Assembly (NCBI GenBank): GCA_003641745.1
Contig: QNAI01000011.1
Location: forward strand, 1 to 46,973
Source of the DNA: Verrucomicrobiota bacterium
Lineage (GTDB): Bacteria > Verrucomicrobiota > Verrucomicrobiia > Opitutales > Opitutaceae
DNA: 46,973 nucleotides
Direction: 5' to 3'
Part shown: positions 19,185-27,367 of the stretch, piece by piece
Layout of the letters: each line of letters begins with the position of its first letter
Numbering within the stretch: the stretch's first letter is position 1
Program-made: the position numbers and the translations under genes
Notes under the pieces: model-generated
What the model was told of the DNA's origin: nothing
The model's input: the letters and a program-made list of their open reading frames with translations, nothing else
Databases searched by the model: none

Positions 19185-19476
19185 GAGTGAGACGGGTTCA
19201 TAGGCGATCCGGTTCAGGAAGGAAAGACGAGTTTAGCGCAAAGGGTGATTTTGAGAGAATTTTCACACCACATCGGGATCAGTCCGGACAGGAGCATGAA
19301 GTGATCTCTTGGCTTGTCATTTTACTGAGGGTGCCGACACTGGCTGCGCCTTTGGCCTCTCGGTGGTCCCTCGGTTCTCGGCGTTAAGGCGTTTCGATTC
19401 GCCCGTCGAGGTGAGTACGGAGTCTTTGCCGGTTTCACCGGGCGGTTCGGATGTCGGATCAGTATCAAAACAATCT

Positions 19477-20802
19477 ATGAAGCAAAGAACGTTATTGCGT
19501 GAAGTTTCCCTGGAGGGGACGGCACTCCACACCGGGGATGACGTCACGCTGACCATCAAGCCGGCCCCCGCCGATCATGGTATCATCTTTCGTCGGGTCG
19601 ATCTGCACGGGTCGCCCGAAATAAGGCCGCACATCAGCCAGGTTTCCGATCTGGTGCGGAGTACCACCATTACTTCGGGGCATGCCCAGATCCACACGGT
19701 TGAGCATGTACTCAGTGCTCTGCACGGTTATTCGATCGACAACGTGGTGGTCGAGATGAATGCAAGCGAACCACCCATCATGGATGGCTCGGCCCGGCCG
19801 TACGTGAATCTCATCCTGGAAGGCGAGCCGGTTGAGCAGGACAAGGAACGGGAATTCTTCGACTTGGATGAGCCGATTTCGGTAACCCGAGGAAACTCCT
19901 CACTCATCGCCCTGCCGTCCGATCAGTTGAAGATCTCCTGCACTTCGGCTGACGACCGCGGAATCCATACCCAGCACCTTTCGATCGCCCTCGACCCGGA
20001 AACCTACGCCACTCAGATTGCGGCCGCCCGCACCTTCACCATTTACGAAGACATCGAGGAGTTGCTCAAGCTGGGCAAAATCAAAGGCGGCAGTCTCGAT
20101 TGCGCAATTGTCCTCAAGGGGGACAAGATCATCTCCAAGGAGCCTCTCCGCTTCCCCGACGAATTCGTCCGCCACAAGATCCTCGATATCATCGGGGACA
20201 TCCTGCTGGTGGGGAAACCGATTCGTGCCCATATCGTCGCGGTCCGGCCGGGCCACGCCATCAATGCGGATCTGACCAAAGCCCTGGCCGAAAAGCTGGA
20301 ACGCAAAGGCAGGCGCAGGAAGGCCAGGAGGTCTCCCGCCGTCCTTGCGACCGAGACCTCTCTCGATATCAAGCGTGTCCTCGAGACCCTCCCGCACAGA
20401 TATCCGTTTCTGATGATTGACAAGGTGGTTGAATTCGTCGGAGACGACGAATTGACCGCGGTCAAGAACGTCTCCTTCAACGAACCCTACTTCATCGGTC
20501 ATTTTCCGGGTGAGCCAGTCATGCCTGGTGTCCTCCAGATTGAAGCCATGGCCCAGGCCGCGGGCATCATCATGCTTCGGAGGGTGTCGAACGAGGGACG
20601 GACTGCGTTCTTCATGAGCTGCGACAAGGTGAAATTCAGGAAGGCGGTCCGGCCGGGGGACCAACTCGTCATCCGGGCCAAGTTGACCAAGAGCCGGGGC
20701 AACAAGATCGGTGTGGCCGAAGCGACCTGCACCGTGGATGGTGAAGTCGTCTCGACCGGCGAGCTTATGTTTGCCCTGCTTGAGTCCGAAGGCAGAGAGT
20801 AA
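19477..20802 (+). CDS. lpxC-fabZ: Fused LpxC-FabZ (UDP-3-O-acyl-GlcNAc deacetylase / 3-hydroxyacyl-ACP dehydratase)
   Basis: A bifunctional protein of 441 residues. Residues 1 to about 290 are LpxC, the zinc deacetylase that commits to lipid [10 protein letters not shown], then [17 protein letters not shown] with Glu76 and zinc-ligand His77, [12 protein letters not shown] with the His and Asp ligands, and the late GHAINADL histidine. Residues from about 305 are Fab[13 protein letters not shown], then [22 protein letters not shown] with the catalytic His and Glu. The two enzymes compete for or share 3-hydroxyacyl-ACP, so fusion may balance lipid A against fatty acid synthesis. Such fusions are known from Bacteroidetes and relatives. 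The ATG at 19477 is chosen because the 56 extra upstream codons do not resemble LpxC. lpxA follows after 17 bases. Confidence 0.95.
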   Translation: MKQRTLLREVSLEGTALHTGDDVTLTIKPAPADHGIIFRRVDLHGSPEIRPHISQVSDLVRSTTITSGHAQIHTVEHVLSALHGYSIDNVVVEMNASEPPIMDGSARPYVNLILEGEPVEQDKEREFFDLDEPISVTRGNSSLIALPSDQLKISCTSADDRGIHTQHLSIALDPETYATQIAAARTFTIYEDIEELLKLGKIKGGSLDCAIVLKGDKIISKEPLRFPDEFVRHKILDIIGDILLVGKPIRAHIVAVRPGHAINADLTKALAEKLERKGRRRKARRSPAVLATETSLDIKRVLETLPHRYPFLMIDKVVEFVGDDELTAVKNVSFNEPYFIGHFPGEPVMPGVLQIEAMAQAAGIIMLRRVSNEGRTAFFMSCDKVKFRKAVRPGDQLVIRAKLTKSRGNKIGVAEATCTVDGEVVSTGELMFALLESEGRE

Positions 20803-20819
20803 TCGCATCGTCCATCGTA

Positions 20820-21611
20820 ATGGAATCGAGGATACATCCAACCGCGATTGTTTCCGGAGGTGCCGACATCGGCCCCGGGGTTGAAATCGGACCCTTTGCC
20901 TACATCGGGCCCGAGGTGGTCGCGGGCGAGGGAACGATCGTCCACCACCATGCCTGTGTTGAGGGTGCAACCGTCCTTGGTCCAGGCTGCGAGATCTTCC
21001 CTTTTGCCTGCCTGGGACTCCGTACCCAGGATCTGAAGTACAAGGGGGGGCGGCCGCGTCTGAGGGTCGGAGCCCGAAATGTGTTCAGGGAGTTCGTTAC
21101 CGTCCATACCGCAACCGGGGACGACGACGAGACGGTGATCGGCGACGACAATGTTTTTCTTGGCTACACCCACATCGCCCATGACTGCGTGCTCGGCGAT
21201 CATATCGTGGCGAGCAACCACACCACTCTGGCCGGGCACGTAACGGTCGAGGATCACGCTGTTTTCGGGGGAGTGGCCGGCGTGCACCAGTTCTGCCGTG
21301 TGGGCACTTATGCCATGGTCGGAGCGATGGCCAAGGTGACTCAGGACACGCCTCCTTTCATGGTGGTGGATGGCAACCCATCCGCGGTCCGTTCCTTCAA
21401 TCGCATTGCCGTTGAACGGGCCGGGTTCTCAGCCGAGCAGGTCGAGCGGGTCAAATTCGCATTTCGCGCGCTTTACCGTGAGGGATTGAACCGAGCTCAA
21501 GCTCTCGAGAAAATCGAGAGTCATCCCGAAGCCTCATCGGATGAGATCAGGTGTTTTCTCCAGTTCGCCCGTCTGAGCACGCGTGGATTCGTTCCCGGGC
21601 ACCGGGATTGA
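20820..21611 (+). CDS. lpxA: UDP-N-acetylglucosamine acyltransferase
   Basis: LpxA performs the first acylation of lipid A. The 263-residue protein begins with left-handed beta-helix hexapeptide repeats (IHPTAIV, ADIGPGVEIGPFAYIGPEV, and so on), contains the family block QDLKYKGG, and the catalytic histidine lies in YTHIAHDCVLGDHIV. VVDGNPSAVRSFNRIAVERAGFS starts the C-terminal helical domain. Length matches the family. It is 17 bases downstream of lpxC-fabZ, so substrate-making and consuming steps share one transcript. Its stop faces hisI only 20 bases away, with no terminator visible. Confidence 0.96.
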   Translation: MESRIHPTAIVSGGADIGPGVEIGPFAYIGPEVVAGEGTIVHHHACVEGATVLGPGCEIFPFACLGLRTQDLKYKGGRPRLRVGARNVFREFVTVHTATGDDDETVIGDDNVFLGYTHIAHDCVLGDHIVASNHTTLAGHVTVEDHAVFGGVAGVHQFCRVGTYAMVGAMAKVTQDTPPFMVVDGNPSAVRSFNRIAVERAGFSAEQVERVKFAFRALYREGLNRAQALEKIESHPEASSDEIRCFLQFARLSTRGFVPGHRD

Positions 21612-21631
21612 GCCATCAGCCTTCCTCCTGT

Positions 21632-22072
21632 CTACTTCTTCCCGTAAACCTCCTCCGGATTAAAGAGGCGTTCGCCGCCGACATGCTCGAGCGTGCCGTC
21701 CGAGTTTGCCGCTCGATAGAAGCAGGAGCGGAATCCGTTGTGGCAGGCCGCCCCGCCTTCCGCATTGACCAGAAGGAGGACAACATCCTGGTCGCAGTCG
21801 ACCCTGACCTCCATGACAGTCAGTCTGTTTCCGGATTCCTCCCCTTTGAGCCAGAGTTTCCTGCGCGAACGGCTGTAATAGGTCGCCTTCCCAGTCCTGA
21901 TGGTCAGGCGAAGGGCCTCCTCGTTCATAAAGGCAAACATCAGGACTTCGCCGGAATCGGCGTCGGCAGTGATGCATGGAATGAGACCGTCCCGGTCGAA
22001 TTTGGGCTGCAGTTTCAGGCCGGTTTCAATCTCCTCATGGGAGGTTCTGGGATTGATAAGGTCGGAGCTCAT
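21632..22072 (-). CDS. hisI: Phosphoribosyl-AMP cyclohydrolase
   Basis: HisI opens the adenine ring of phosphoribosyl-AMP in histidine synthesis. The 146-residue monofunctional form (no HisE part) shows LKLQPKFDRDGLIPCI, YYSRSRRKLWLKGEESGN, the metal motif DCDQD, and CHNGFRSCFYR with its conserved cysteines. The ATG at 22072 is preferred; a TTG at 22099 would overlap the upstream HAD gene. It is the last gene of a minus-strand group DUF971-HAD-hisI. Confidence 0.95.
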   Translation of the reverse strand: MSSDLINPRTSHEEIETGLKLQPKFDRDGLIPCITADADSGEVLMFAFMNEEALRLTIRTGKATYYSRSRRKLWLKGEESGNRLTVMEVRVDCDQDVVLLLVNAEGGAACHNGFRSCFYRAANSDGTLEHVGGERLFNPEEVYGKK

Positions 22073-22091
22073 GGGTGGGTGAGACAAGACG

Positions 22092-22829
22092 CTAGACAAT
22101 TTCCTGAGCGGGGGAGCGTGGTCCGGGGAGCACGTCGATCAGGTCCGCCAATCGTCCGATTGAGGGTGGATCTGCCGGACCCTCGTCATTGCGGATCAGG
22201 ATGCCTGACCACCCGGCATCCCGGGCTCCCACGAGATCGTGGTGCCGGCTGTCCCCGACGTGGAGAAGGGCATCGGGTGGCATACCGGACATCGTTTCGG
22301 CCGCTCTGAATATACCGGAATCCGGTTTTTCGACTCCGACCTCGACTGATATCACCACAGACTCGACCAGATCCGAGAGGCCGGTCTCCTCCAGGACTGA
22401 ATGCAGGCGTTGATCCCAGTTGGAGAGGACTCCGAGCCAGTAACCTCGGTCGCGGAGCGTCTTGAGAATCTCGTGGGAACCATCAAAAACCCGCCATCGG
22501 TCCGCGTGGCTGAAAGAATCCCACATATTGATGAAGATGTTGTCGAACTGGGAGGTGGGGATGGGGCTTTCCTTCATTGTTTCCCGGACAACTTGCCGCC
22601 AGAAGTCCTTTTCGCGTTCGTCGGGATCGAGAACAGCGGGATTTTTCGAGATGGAGGAGAAAGCCGATTGGAAGGCGGATTCGAGTTCGAGCGGATTCCT
22701 TATGATATCGTATCCCCGGAGGATCTCGGCGTAGACCTCCCCGACGGACGGGTGGGGGGTCAGGAGGGTGCCGCCGGCGTCGAAGGTGACGGCCCTGACG
22801 GTGGAGAAATCGAACTGGAGTGATTTCAT
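22092..22829 (-). CDS. HAD-superfamily hydrolase (subfamily IA)
   Basis: A 245-residue HAD protein starting at an ATG that overlaps the DUF971 stop (ATGA). Motif I is TFDAGGTLL with nucleophile Asp17; the usual second Asp (DxD) is Gly, as in REG-2/HDHD3-like members. Motif II is LSNWD, motif III is the lysine of VEKPDSGIF, and motif IV is HVGDSRHHDLVGA. A helical cap lies at residues about 25-95. The missing second Asp means phosphatase activity cannot be assumed. An upstream extension of 37 codons lies inside the DUF971 gene and was rejected. Substrate unknown; proximity to hisI is suggestive but weak. Confidence 0.85.
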   Translation of the reverse strand: MKSLQFDFSTVRAVTFDAGGTLLTPHPSVGEVYAEILRGYDIIRNPLELESAFQSAFSSISKNPAVLDPDEREKDFWRQVVRETMKESPIPTSQFDNIFINMWDSFSHADRWRVFDGSHEILKTLRDRGYWLGVLSNWDQRLHSVLEETGLSDLVESVVISVEVGVEKPDSGIFRAAETMSGMPPDALLHVGDSRHHDLVGARDAGWSGILIRNDEGPADPPSIGRLADLIDVLPGPRSPAQEIV

Positions 22830-23137
22830 CACAGGCCGTCTGCCTCCCCTAATGCGCGGAGATAGTCGTACGTGTAGATACCGGTCCGGTGACCGTCGCT
22901 GAATCGGAACTGGATGGCGTAGTTGCCGACCTTCTGCCAACCGACCAGATCCACCTCCTGATGCTCTCCACCGTCTTCACCGCCGTATATTCGACCGAAG
23001 ATATCTTGTTCTCCACGAACCTCGGCGCTGGGCGAAGCCTTCCGCAGATCGGGTACTGATATATAGGTCTCAGCACCGTCTTTCCAGCGGATGGCGAGTT
23101 CTCTTCCAATCATCTGGATGTCTTCAGGCAATACCAC
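22829..23137 (-). CDS. DUF971 / gamma-butyrobetaine hydroxylase N-terminal-like protein
   Basis: A 102-residue single-domain protein with the DUF971 (GBBH-like_N) pattern: DIQMIGRELAIRWKDG near the start, VPDLRKASP, then VGNYAIQFRFSDGHRTGIYTYDYLRAL. The domain often occurs alone in bacteria, sometimes beside Mrp/ApbC or Fe-S genes, and can bind metal, but the cysteines used for that in other members are not present here. Function unknown. It heads the minus-strand group with HAD and hisI, divergent from mraZ. Confidence 0.82.
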   Translation of the reverse strand: MVLPEDIQMIGRELAIRWKDGAETYISVPDLRKASPSAEVRGEQDIFGRIYGGEDGGEHQEVDLVGWQKVGNYAIQFRFSDGHRTGIYTYDYLRALGEADGL

Positions 23138-23258
23138 CCGGCGAGTTCACCAGTTGGGCGCGCGACACTCAAGCCCCGCGTTCGGGACTCCTGGGAAAAG
23201 TTGATCCGAGTGTCCGACTGGGGTGATCACCCTAGCCGGAGCCTCTGAACCCGGTGTC

Positions 23259-23278
23259 TGTGAATAACTTGGGGATAA
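23259..23278. promoter_or_regulatory. Pair of DnaA-box-like sites upstream of mraZ
   Basis: TGTGAATAA (23259-23267) is the reverse complement of TTATTCACA, a full match to the DnaA consensus TTATNCACA. Two bases later TGGGGATAA (23270-23278) is the reverse complement of TTATCCCCA, one base off the consensus. Same orientation, 11 bp apart (one helical turn), in a locally AT-rich stretch about 40 bp upstream of the MraZ boxes. Confidence 0.45.
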
Positions 23279-23317
23279 CAAAAACCTTTGATTCCGTTGC
23301 AAGATGCCTTGACTTGG

Positions 23318-23352
23318 TGGGGTTAGGTGGGGAGAAATGGGGCGTTGTGGTT
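23318..23352 (+). promoter_or_regulatory. MraZ operator: TGGGG repeats with 10-bp spacing
   Basis: TGGGG occurs at 23318, 23328 and 23338, each separated by five bases, followed by a degenerate TGGTT at 23348. Repeats of TGGGN spaced by 5 bases upstream of mraZ are the known binding site of MraZ, so the dcw operon is probably autoregulated. The site ends 20 bases before the mraZ ATG, within the 5' leader or promoter. Confidence 0.8.
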
Positions 23353-23372
23353 TAGCTTTCCCCGGTTTGTTT

Positions 23373-23825
23373 ATGAATGGTCAGGTAAAACCTTATTATG
23401 TTGGAAGTTTCCGGCATAATCTAGATGCGAAGAATCGCTTGACGATTCCGTCCAAGTGGCGGTTCGCAGGAGACGATGGCGATGTCTACCTCGCGTTGCC
23501 CGATCCGGCGGGGCATATCACGGTGCTTCCGCCGCTCGAAGTGGACAAACTCTATGAACGCGTCTCCCAGAAGCTATTGAGCGACGGCGCTGCTCAGGCC
23601 TTCCTGAGCAAGTTTTTTTCCCAGGCGCATACTTTCGGATGCGACAGACAGGGACGGGTCGGATTGGCCGTCGAGTTGCTTGCCCACGCAGGCATCGAGA
23701 GGGAAGCGGTCCTGGTCGGCACCATGACCAAGTTCTCAATCTGGAGTCCTGATCGCTGGACGACGATCGATCCGCGGGCCAGCGGCGAGGACCTTGGCGG
23801 TTCGATGAAGGAGATCGGACTATGA
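23373..23825 (+). CDS. mraZ: Transcriptional regulator MraZ
   Basis: MraZ is the AbrB-fold DNA-binding regulator at the head of dcw operons. The 150-residue product has two SpoVT/AbrB-like halves: YVGSFRHNLDAKNRLTIPSKWR at residues about 9-30 and FGCDRQGRVGLAVELLAHAGI at about 86-110, the second with the DxxGR signature. The ATG at 23373 is preferred over one at 23337 because the latter would translate through the operator repeats and adds residues unlike the family. Its stop overlaps the next gene as ATGA. Confidence 0.94.
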   Translation: MNGQVKPYYVGSFRHNLDAKNRLTIPSKWRFAGDDGDVYLALPDPAGHITVLPPLEVDKLYERVSQKLLSDGAAQAFLSKFFSQAHTFGCDRQGRVGLAVELLAHAGIEREAVLVGTMTKFSIWSPDRWTTIDPRASGEDLGGSMKEIGL

Positions 23826-24208
23826 GTTTTGTGAAGAATCGCCTGAGTCGTTTTGAATCCGTAATCAGGCCGTTCCTGGATATTGCCCGGTCGGATACGG
23901 CGCGCGCGCCGCGATTCCCCGCACAGGGAGAGTCGCGCGGCGACTCCCTGCTCGCCGCCAGTCTCAGTCGTATCCAACCCTCGCGGGAAGAGGGGACGAC
24001 ATTGTCTCGCGGGGCTCTTTTTGGGGCTGGTGGGAGCGTTTCCAAAGGTAGGGTCCGCCATTTCAATGAACGGAATTTCGTAGCGATCCCAGCGCCGTCG
24101 TTTGGTCAGGTTGGGGATTTCCGGCGAGAAGCAGACATGCGACGTCTTGGAAACGGTCAGGCAGTTTCACGGAAAAGGAGTGTTCTGGATGTGCTGTTGC
24201 GCCGCTGA
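23822..24208 (+). CDS. Unknown 128-residue protein between mraZ and rsmH
   Basis: I do not recognise this gene. It starts at an ATG overlapping the mraZ stop (ATGA) and its last 20 bases overlap the start of rsmH; the rsmH Shine-Dalgarno site lies inside it. That tight packing argues that it is translated. The product is basic (many Arg), with no signal peptide or membrane helix, Gly/Ser-rich in the middle and ending in a conserved-looking HFNERNFVAIPAP and RKRSVLDVLLRR. A hairpin-forming inverted repeat (23924-23950) lies in its coding region. Confidence 0.6.
   Translation: MSFVKNRLSRFESVIRPFLDIARSDTARAPRFPAQGESRGDSLLAASLSRIQPSREEGTTLSRGALFGAGGSVSKGRVRHFNERNFVAIPAPSFGQVGDFRREADMRRLGNGQAVSRKRSVLDVLLRR
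24175..24180 (+). promoter_or_regulatory. Ribosome binding site of rsmH
   Basis: AAGGAG, 8 bases before the ATG at 24189, is among the best Shine-Dalgarno sequences in the window. It decides against an in-frame ATG at 24102, whose extra 29 codons do not resemble RsmH. Confidence 0.75.
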
Positions 24209-25154
24209 GAGAGAGGCGCAGGCCGGGGGCGTCGGACACGTGCCGGTCCTGTTGAAGGAGGTCGTCGATCTTCTGGCGCCAGGCCCGGGCAAACGTTACC
24301 TGGATTGCACGTTTGGGGGTGGCGGGCATTCCCGCGTCCTTTTGGATGCAGATCCGTCGATTCGGGTGGTTGCCCTGGACCGGGATCCGGAAGCAGAAGC
24401 GCGGGCCCGCGAGTTGTCGGCCGCGAGTTGTGGTCGCCTCACTTTCCATCGATTCGATTTTGGCTCTTTGGCATCCCTGTCCGAAACGGGCTTCTCCGGT
24501 ATTCTTTTTGATCTCGGTGTCTCTTCCTTCCAACTCGACGATCCAAAGCGTGGATTCTCCTTTCGGCTGGAGTCTCCTCTCGACCTGCGGATGGATCCCG
24601 AGTCCGGGTGTCCCGCGTCGACCTGGTTGGAGACGGCTTCGGAAGAGGACCTCGTCCGCGCCATCAGGAACTATGGCGAAGAGCGGCGCTGGCGGTCCGT
24701 TGTTTCGGCCATCCTGCGGGCGCGCGGCAGTGGTCGGCTGGCGACGACAACCGGACTGTCGTCGCTGATCGAATCTGCTCTGCCCGGATATCGTCGCCAC
24801 GAAAAACGCATTCACCCGGCCACGAGAACCTTCCAGGGAATCAGGATCGCTTTGAACGACGAGTTGGGCGCTCTGGAACGGGCCCTGCCGGCTGCTTTTG
24901 AGCGTTTGAACCCGGGGGGGGTGCTCTGCGTCATCAGCTTTCATTCGTTGGAGGACCGCATGGTCAAACGCTTCTTCCGGCAAAAAGCAGGGATCGCCGT
25001 CGATGTGTCCGACAGTCTGCCCAAACAGCTCCGATGCCCCGAGGCTTCGCTTCTCACCCGAAAGCCCATTGCATCCTCCGAGACGGAAATCGAAGCCAAT
25101 CCCCGGTCGCGATCGTCCCGGCTCCGAGGGTTGAAGAGATTTGAATCACCATGA
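24189..25154 (+). CDS. rsmH: 16S rRNA (cytosine-1402-N4) methyltransferase RsmH (MraW)
   Basis: RsmH methylates N4 of C1402 in 16S rRNA and is a constant member of dcw clusters. The 321-residue protein starts with HVPVLLKEVVDLL, followed by the SAM-binding YLDCTFGGGGHSRVLL and VVALDRDPEA, then ILFDLGVSSFQLDDPKRGFSF and DLRMDP, and ends with the signature CVISFHSLEDRMVKRFFR. The stop overlaps the ftsL ATG (ATGA). Confidence 0.97.
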   Translation: MCCCAAEREAQAGGVGHVPVLLKEVVDLLAPGPGKRYLDCTFGGGGHSRVLLDADPSIRVVALDRDPEAEARARELSAASCGRLTFHRFDFGSLASLSETGFSGILFDLGVSSFQLDDPKRGFSFRLESPLDLRMDPESGCPASTWLETASEEDLVRAIRNYGEERRWRSVVSAILRARGSGRLATTTGLSSLIESALPGYRRHEKRIHPATRTFQGIRIALNDELGALERALPAAFERLNPGGVLCVISFHSLEDRMVKRFFRQKAGIAVDVSDSLPKQLRCPEASLLTRKPIASSETEIEANPRSRSSRLRGLKRFESP

Positions 25155-25531
25155 AACACCGTCCTGCCCACACCGCCCTCAACCGGATCCTGCTCTTTTC
25201 GTTTATGCTCCTTGTCTATGCTGGAGCTATCGGGTTCGGCACCGTCTGGCTGAGACATCAGATCGCGATGGCGGCCGATGAGAACAAGGTGATCGAGCAG
25301 AGAATTGTCGAGATCGAGCGGAGTCTTTCGGAAGTGGACGCAGAACTGGCTGCGTCCCTCAGCCCGGAATATCTCATCATGCGGAACCTCGAACTCGACC
25401 TTCGGTTGGAGCGTCCCTCGGAATCCCAGATTGTGAGGATCAGCGATGATGTGGAGATTCGCCTGGCGACCAAGCGAAACCAGGGACTCTTCAGTTCGGT
25501 GAGCTATTCAAGCCTGGTTCGTTCGCCCTGA
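25151..25531 (+). CDS. ftsL: FtsL-like division protein
   Basis: A 126-residue bitopic protein in the ftsL position between rsmH and ftsI. It has a basic N-terminal tip, one membrane helix (ILLFSFMLLVYAGAIGFGTVWL, residues about 13-34) and a heptad-like coiled coil (ENKVIEQRIVEIERSLSEVDAEL, about 44-68). FtsL sequence is poorly conserved, so the name rests on size, topology and position. It would bridge FtsQ/FtsB and FtsW/FtsI at the septum. No separate ftsB gene is in the cluster. Confidence 0.78.
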   Translation: MKHRPAHTALNRILLFSFMLLVYAGAIGFGTVWLRHQIAMAADENKVIEQRIVEIERSLSEVDAELAASLSPEYLIMRNLELDLRLERPSESQIVRISDDVEIRLATKRNQGLFSSVSYSSLVRSP

Positions 25532-25536
25532 TCCGC

Positions 25537-27333
25537 ATGTCGAAGCGCCTCGTATCTCGATTTCGGCTCTGCCTGGTTGCGATTTGCATCATGGGTGCCT
25601 TTGGATGCATCGGTGCCCGCCTGGTTCATCTGCAGGTTGTACAGCACGAGGTGCTGACCAAGGAGGTCGAGGGCAACCGAAAGCGGATCGTTGTCTCCCG
25701 GGCGCGTCGTGGCAACATATTGGATACGAATCTGAATCTCCTGGCCACGAGTCGATCCTTCATTGAGGTCGGGCTGGATCCACAGGTGCTGAAGACAGAG
25801 GACCAGGCGAAGTTCGAGCAGTTGGCGGCCATCCTGGGCATTCCGGCCACTCGGGTGCGGGAAGCGGCCGATCGGCGGACCGTGGCTGTGTCGCGTGGTA
25901 CTGTCCGGACCATTCGGACCGTGCGCTGGGTCGAGTTGCATGACGGGGTGGATGACGCCACCTATGACCGGGTCCTTGAACTCGGGATCACGGGCGTCTA
26001 CGGCAACCGCGACTACCGGCGGACCTACCCGGGTGGCGATATGGCCGCTCATATCATCGGCTATGTGAATCGCGAAGGGGTTGCCGTGATCGGAGCTGAG
26101 AACGCGCTGGATTTCTACCTGAAAGGGCAGGACGGATGGTTTGAATCGGAACGGGATGGACGCCGCAATGAGCTTGCCCGGTTCAGGTCGCGCGATATCG
26201 CGGCGGTCGACGGGCTGAACGCGATCCTCTCCATCGACGTCGTGGTCCAGCATATTGTGGAGACCGAACTCAAGCGGGTCGTGGCGAAGTTTGAGCCCCT
26301 GTGCGCGTCGATTATCGTGAGTGATCCGATGACAGGATTCATCCTGGGCCTGGCCAATCACCCGAGTTTTGATCCCAATCACTACGGAAAAGCGGACCTG
26401 GCATTCCAGCGGAACATCGCAATCTCCAACATTCTAGAGCCTGGCTCGACTTTCAAGGTCGTAGCGGCCAGTGGGGCTCTGGAGGAGGGGTTGGTCGGGA
26501 CCGACACTCAGATTGATTGCGGCTTGGATTCGGTGGTGGTCGGTCGGCGCCGGCTGCCGCTCCCACGTGATTCCCATCCCCATGGCGTCCTTTCGGTGGC
26601 GGATATCGTGAGCCGATCCAGCAACCGCGGCGCTGCCCAACTCGGTATCCGGCTCGGCCGGAATCGGCTCTACCGTTACGCGCAGGCATTTGGTTTTGGC
26701 CAGGAAACCGGGTTTCTTCTCTCGGGAGAGGAAAACGGCATCCTTCATCCGGTCAGGAATTGGGACGCTCTGACCATCACGCGCCTCCCGATGGGCCACG
26801 CGGTTGGTGCCACGCCCCTGCAGATCCATTCGGCGATGAGCGCGATTGCCAATCTCGGAATCCTGATGAAGCCGCAGTTCGTCCGGTATATCGCCGATGG
26901 CGAGGGCAATATTGTGGTTGGGTTTGAGCCGGTGCAGAGACGACGGGTCATTTCCGAGAAAACCGCTCGAACGATGGCTTCCCTTCTCCGGCGGGTTGTC
27001 TCCCCTGAAGGGACGGCCGCCACTGCCGCGATACCCGGTTTTGAGGTGGCGGGCAAGACGGGCACCACCCAGAAGATCGTCGACGGCCAGTATTCTCACA
27101 GCCATCACGTCGGTTCATTCAGCGGATTCTTCCCGGCCAGTCGTCCAAGTGTTGCGGTCACGGTGATCATCGACGACGCACGTTTGAACGGCACCGCCTA
27201 CGGAACGACCGTCGCCGCTCCGAGTTTCAAGGCGATCGCCGAGCAATTGATTCCCTATCTTGGTGTCAACCCCACCGAACCTGTTGGCAAATATGCACTA
27301 ATGGAAAACACCCTCCGTGATCGGCTACCTTAA
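25537..27333 (+). CDS. ftsI: Division-specific class B penicillin-binding protein (PBP3/FtsI)
   Basis: Septal transpeptidase of 598 residues. An N-terminal membrane anchor (residues about 8-30) is followed by the pedestal domain with the RGNILDTNLNLLA block, then the transpeptidase domain with all three motifs: S304-TF-K307 in EPGSTFKV, S361-S-N363 in SRSSNRG, and K507-T-G in AGKTGTTQK. No PASTA domains follow. It starts five bases after the ftsL stop and works with FtsW at 34087. Confidence 0.95.
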   Translation: MSKRLVSRFRLCLVAICIMGAFGCIGARLVHLQVVQHEVLTKEVEGNRKRIVVSRARRGNILDTNLNLLATSRSFIEVGLDPQVLKTEDQAKFEQLAAILGIPATRVREAADRRTVAVSRGTVRTIRTVRWVELHDGVDDATYDRVLELGITGVYGNRDYRRTYPGGDMAAHIIGYVNREGVAVIGAENALDFYLKGQDGWFESERDGRRNELARFRSRDIAAVDGLNAILSIDVVVQHIVETELKRVVAKFEPLCASIIVSDPMTGFILGLANHPSFDPNHYGKADLAFQRNIAISNILEPGSTFKVVAASGALEEGLVGTDTQIDCGLDSVVVGRRRLPLPRDSHPHGVLSVADIVSRSSNRGAAQLGIRLGRNRLYRYAQAFGFGQETGFLLSGEENGILHPVRNWDALTITRLPMGHAVGATPLQIHSAMSAIANLGILMKPQFVRYIADGEGNIVVGFEPVQRRRVISEKTARTMASLLRRVVSPEGTAATAAIPGFEVAGKTGTTQKIVDGQYSHSHHVGSFSGFFPASRPSVAVTVIIDDARLNGTAYGTTVAAPSFKAIAEQLIPYLGVNPTEPVGKYALMENTLRDRLP

Positions 27334-27367
27334 TCCCACCCAAGTCGTTTTACAGCCCCCGGAAAAT

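Noticed and set aside
19900-20970. 356-codon minus-strand frame
   Set aside because: Antisense to lpxC-fabZ and lpxA; product is Arg/His/Gly-rich without motifs.
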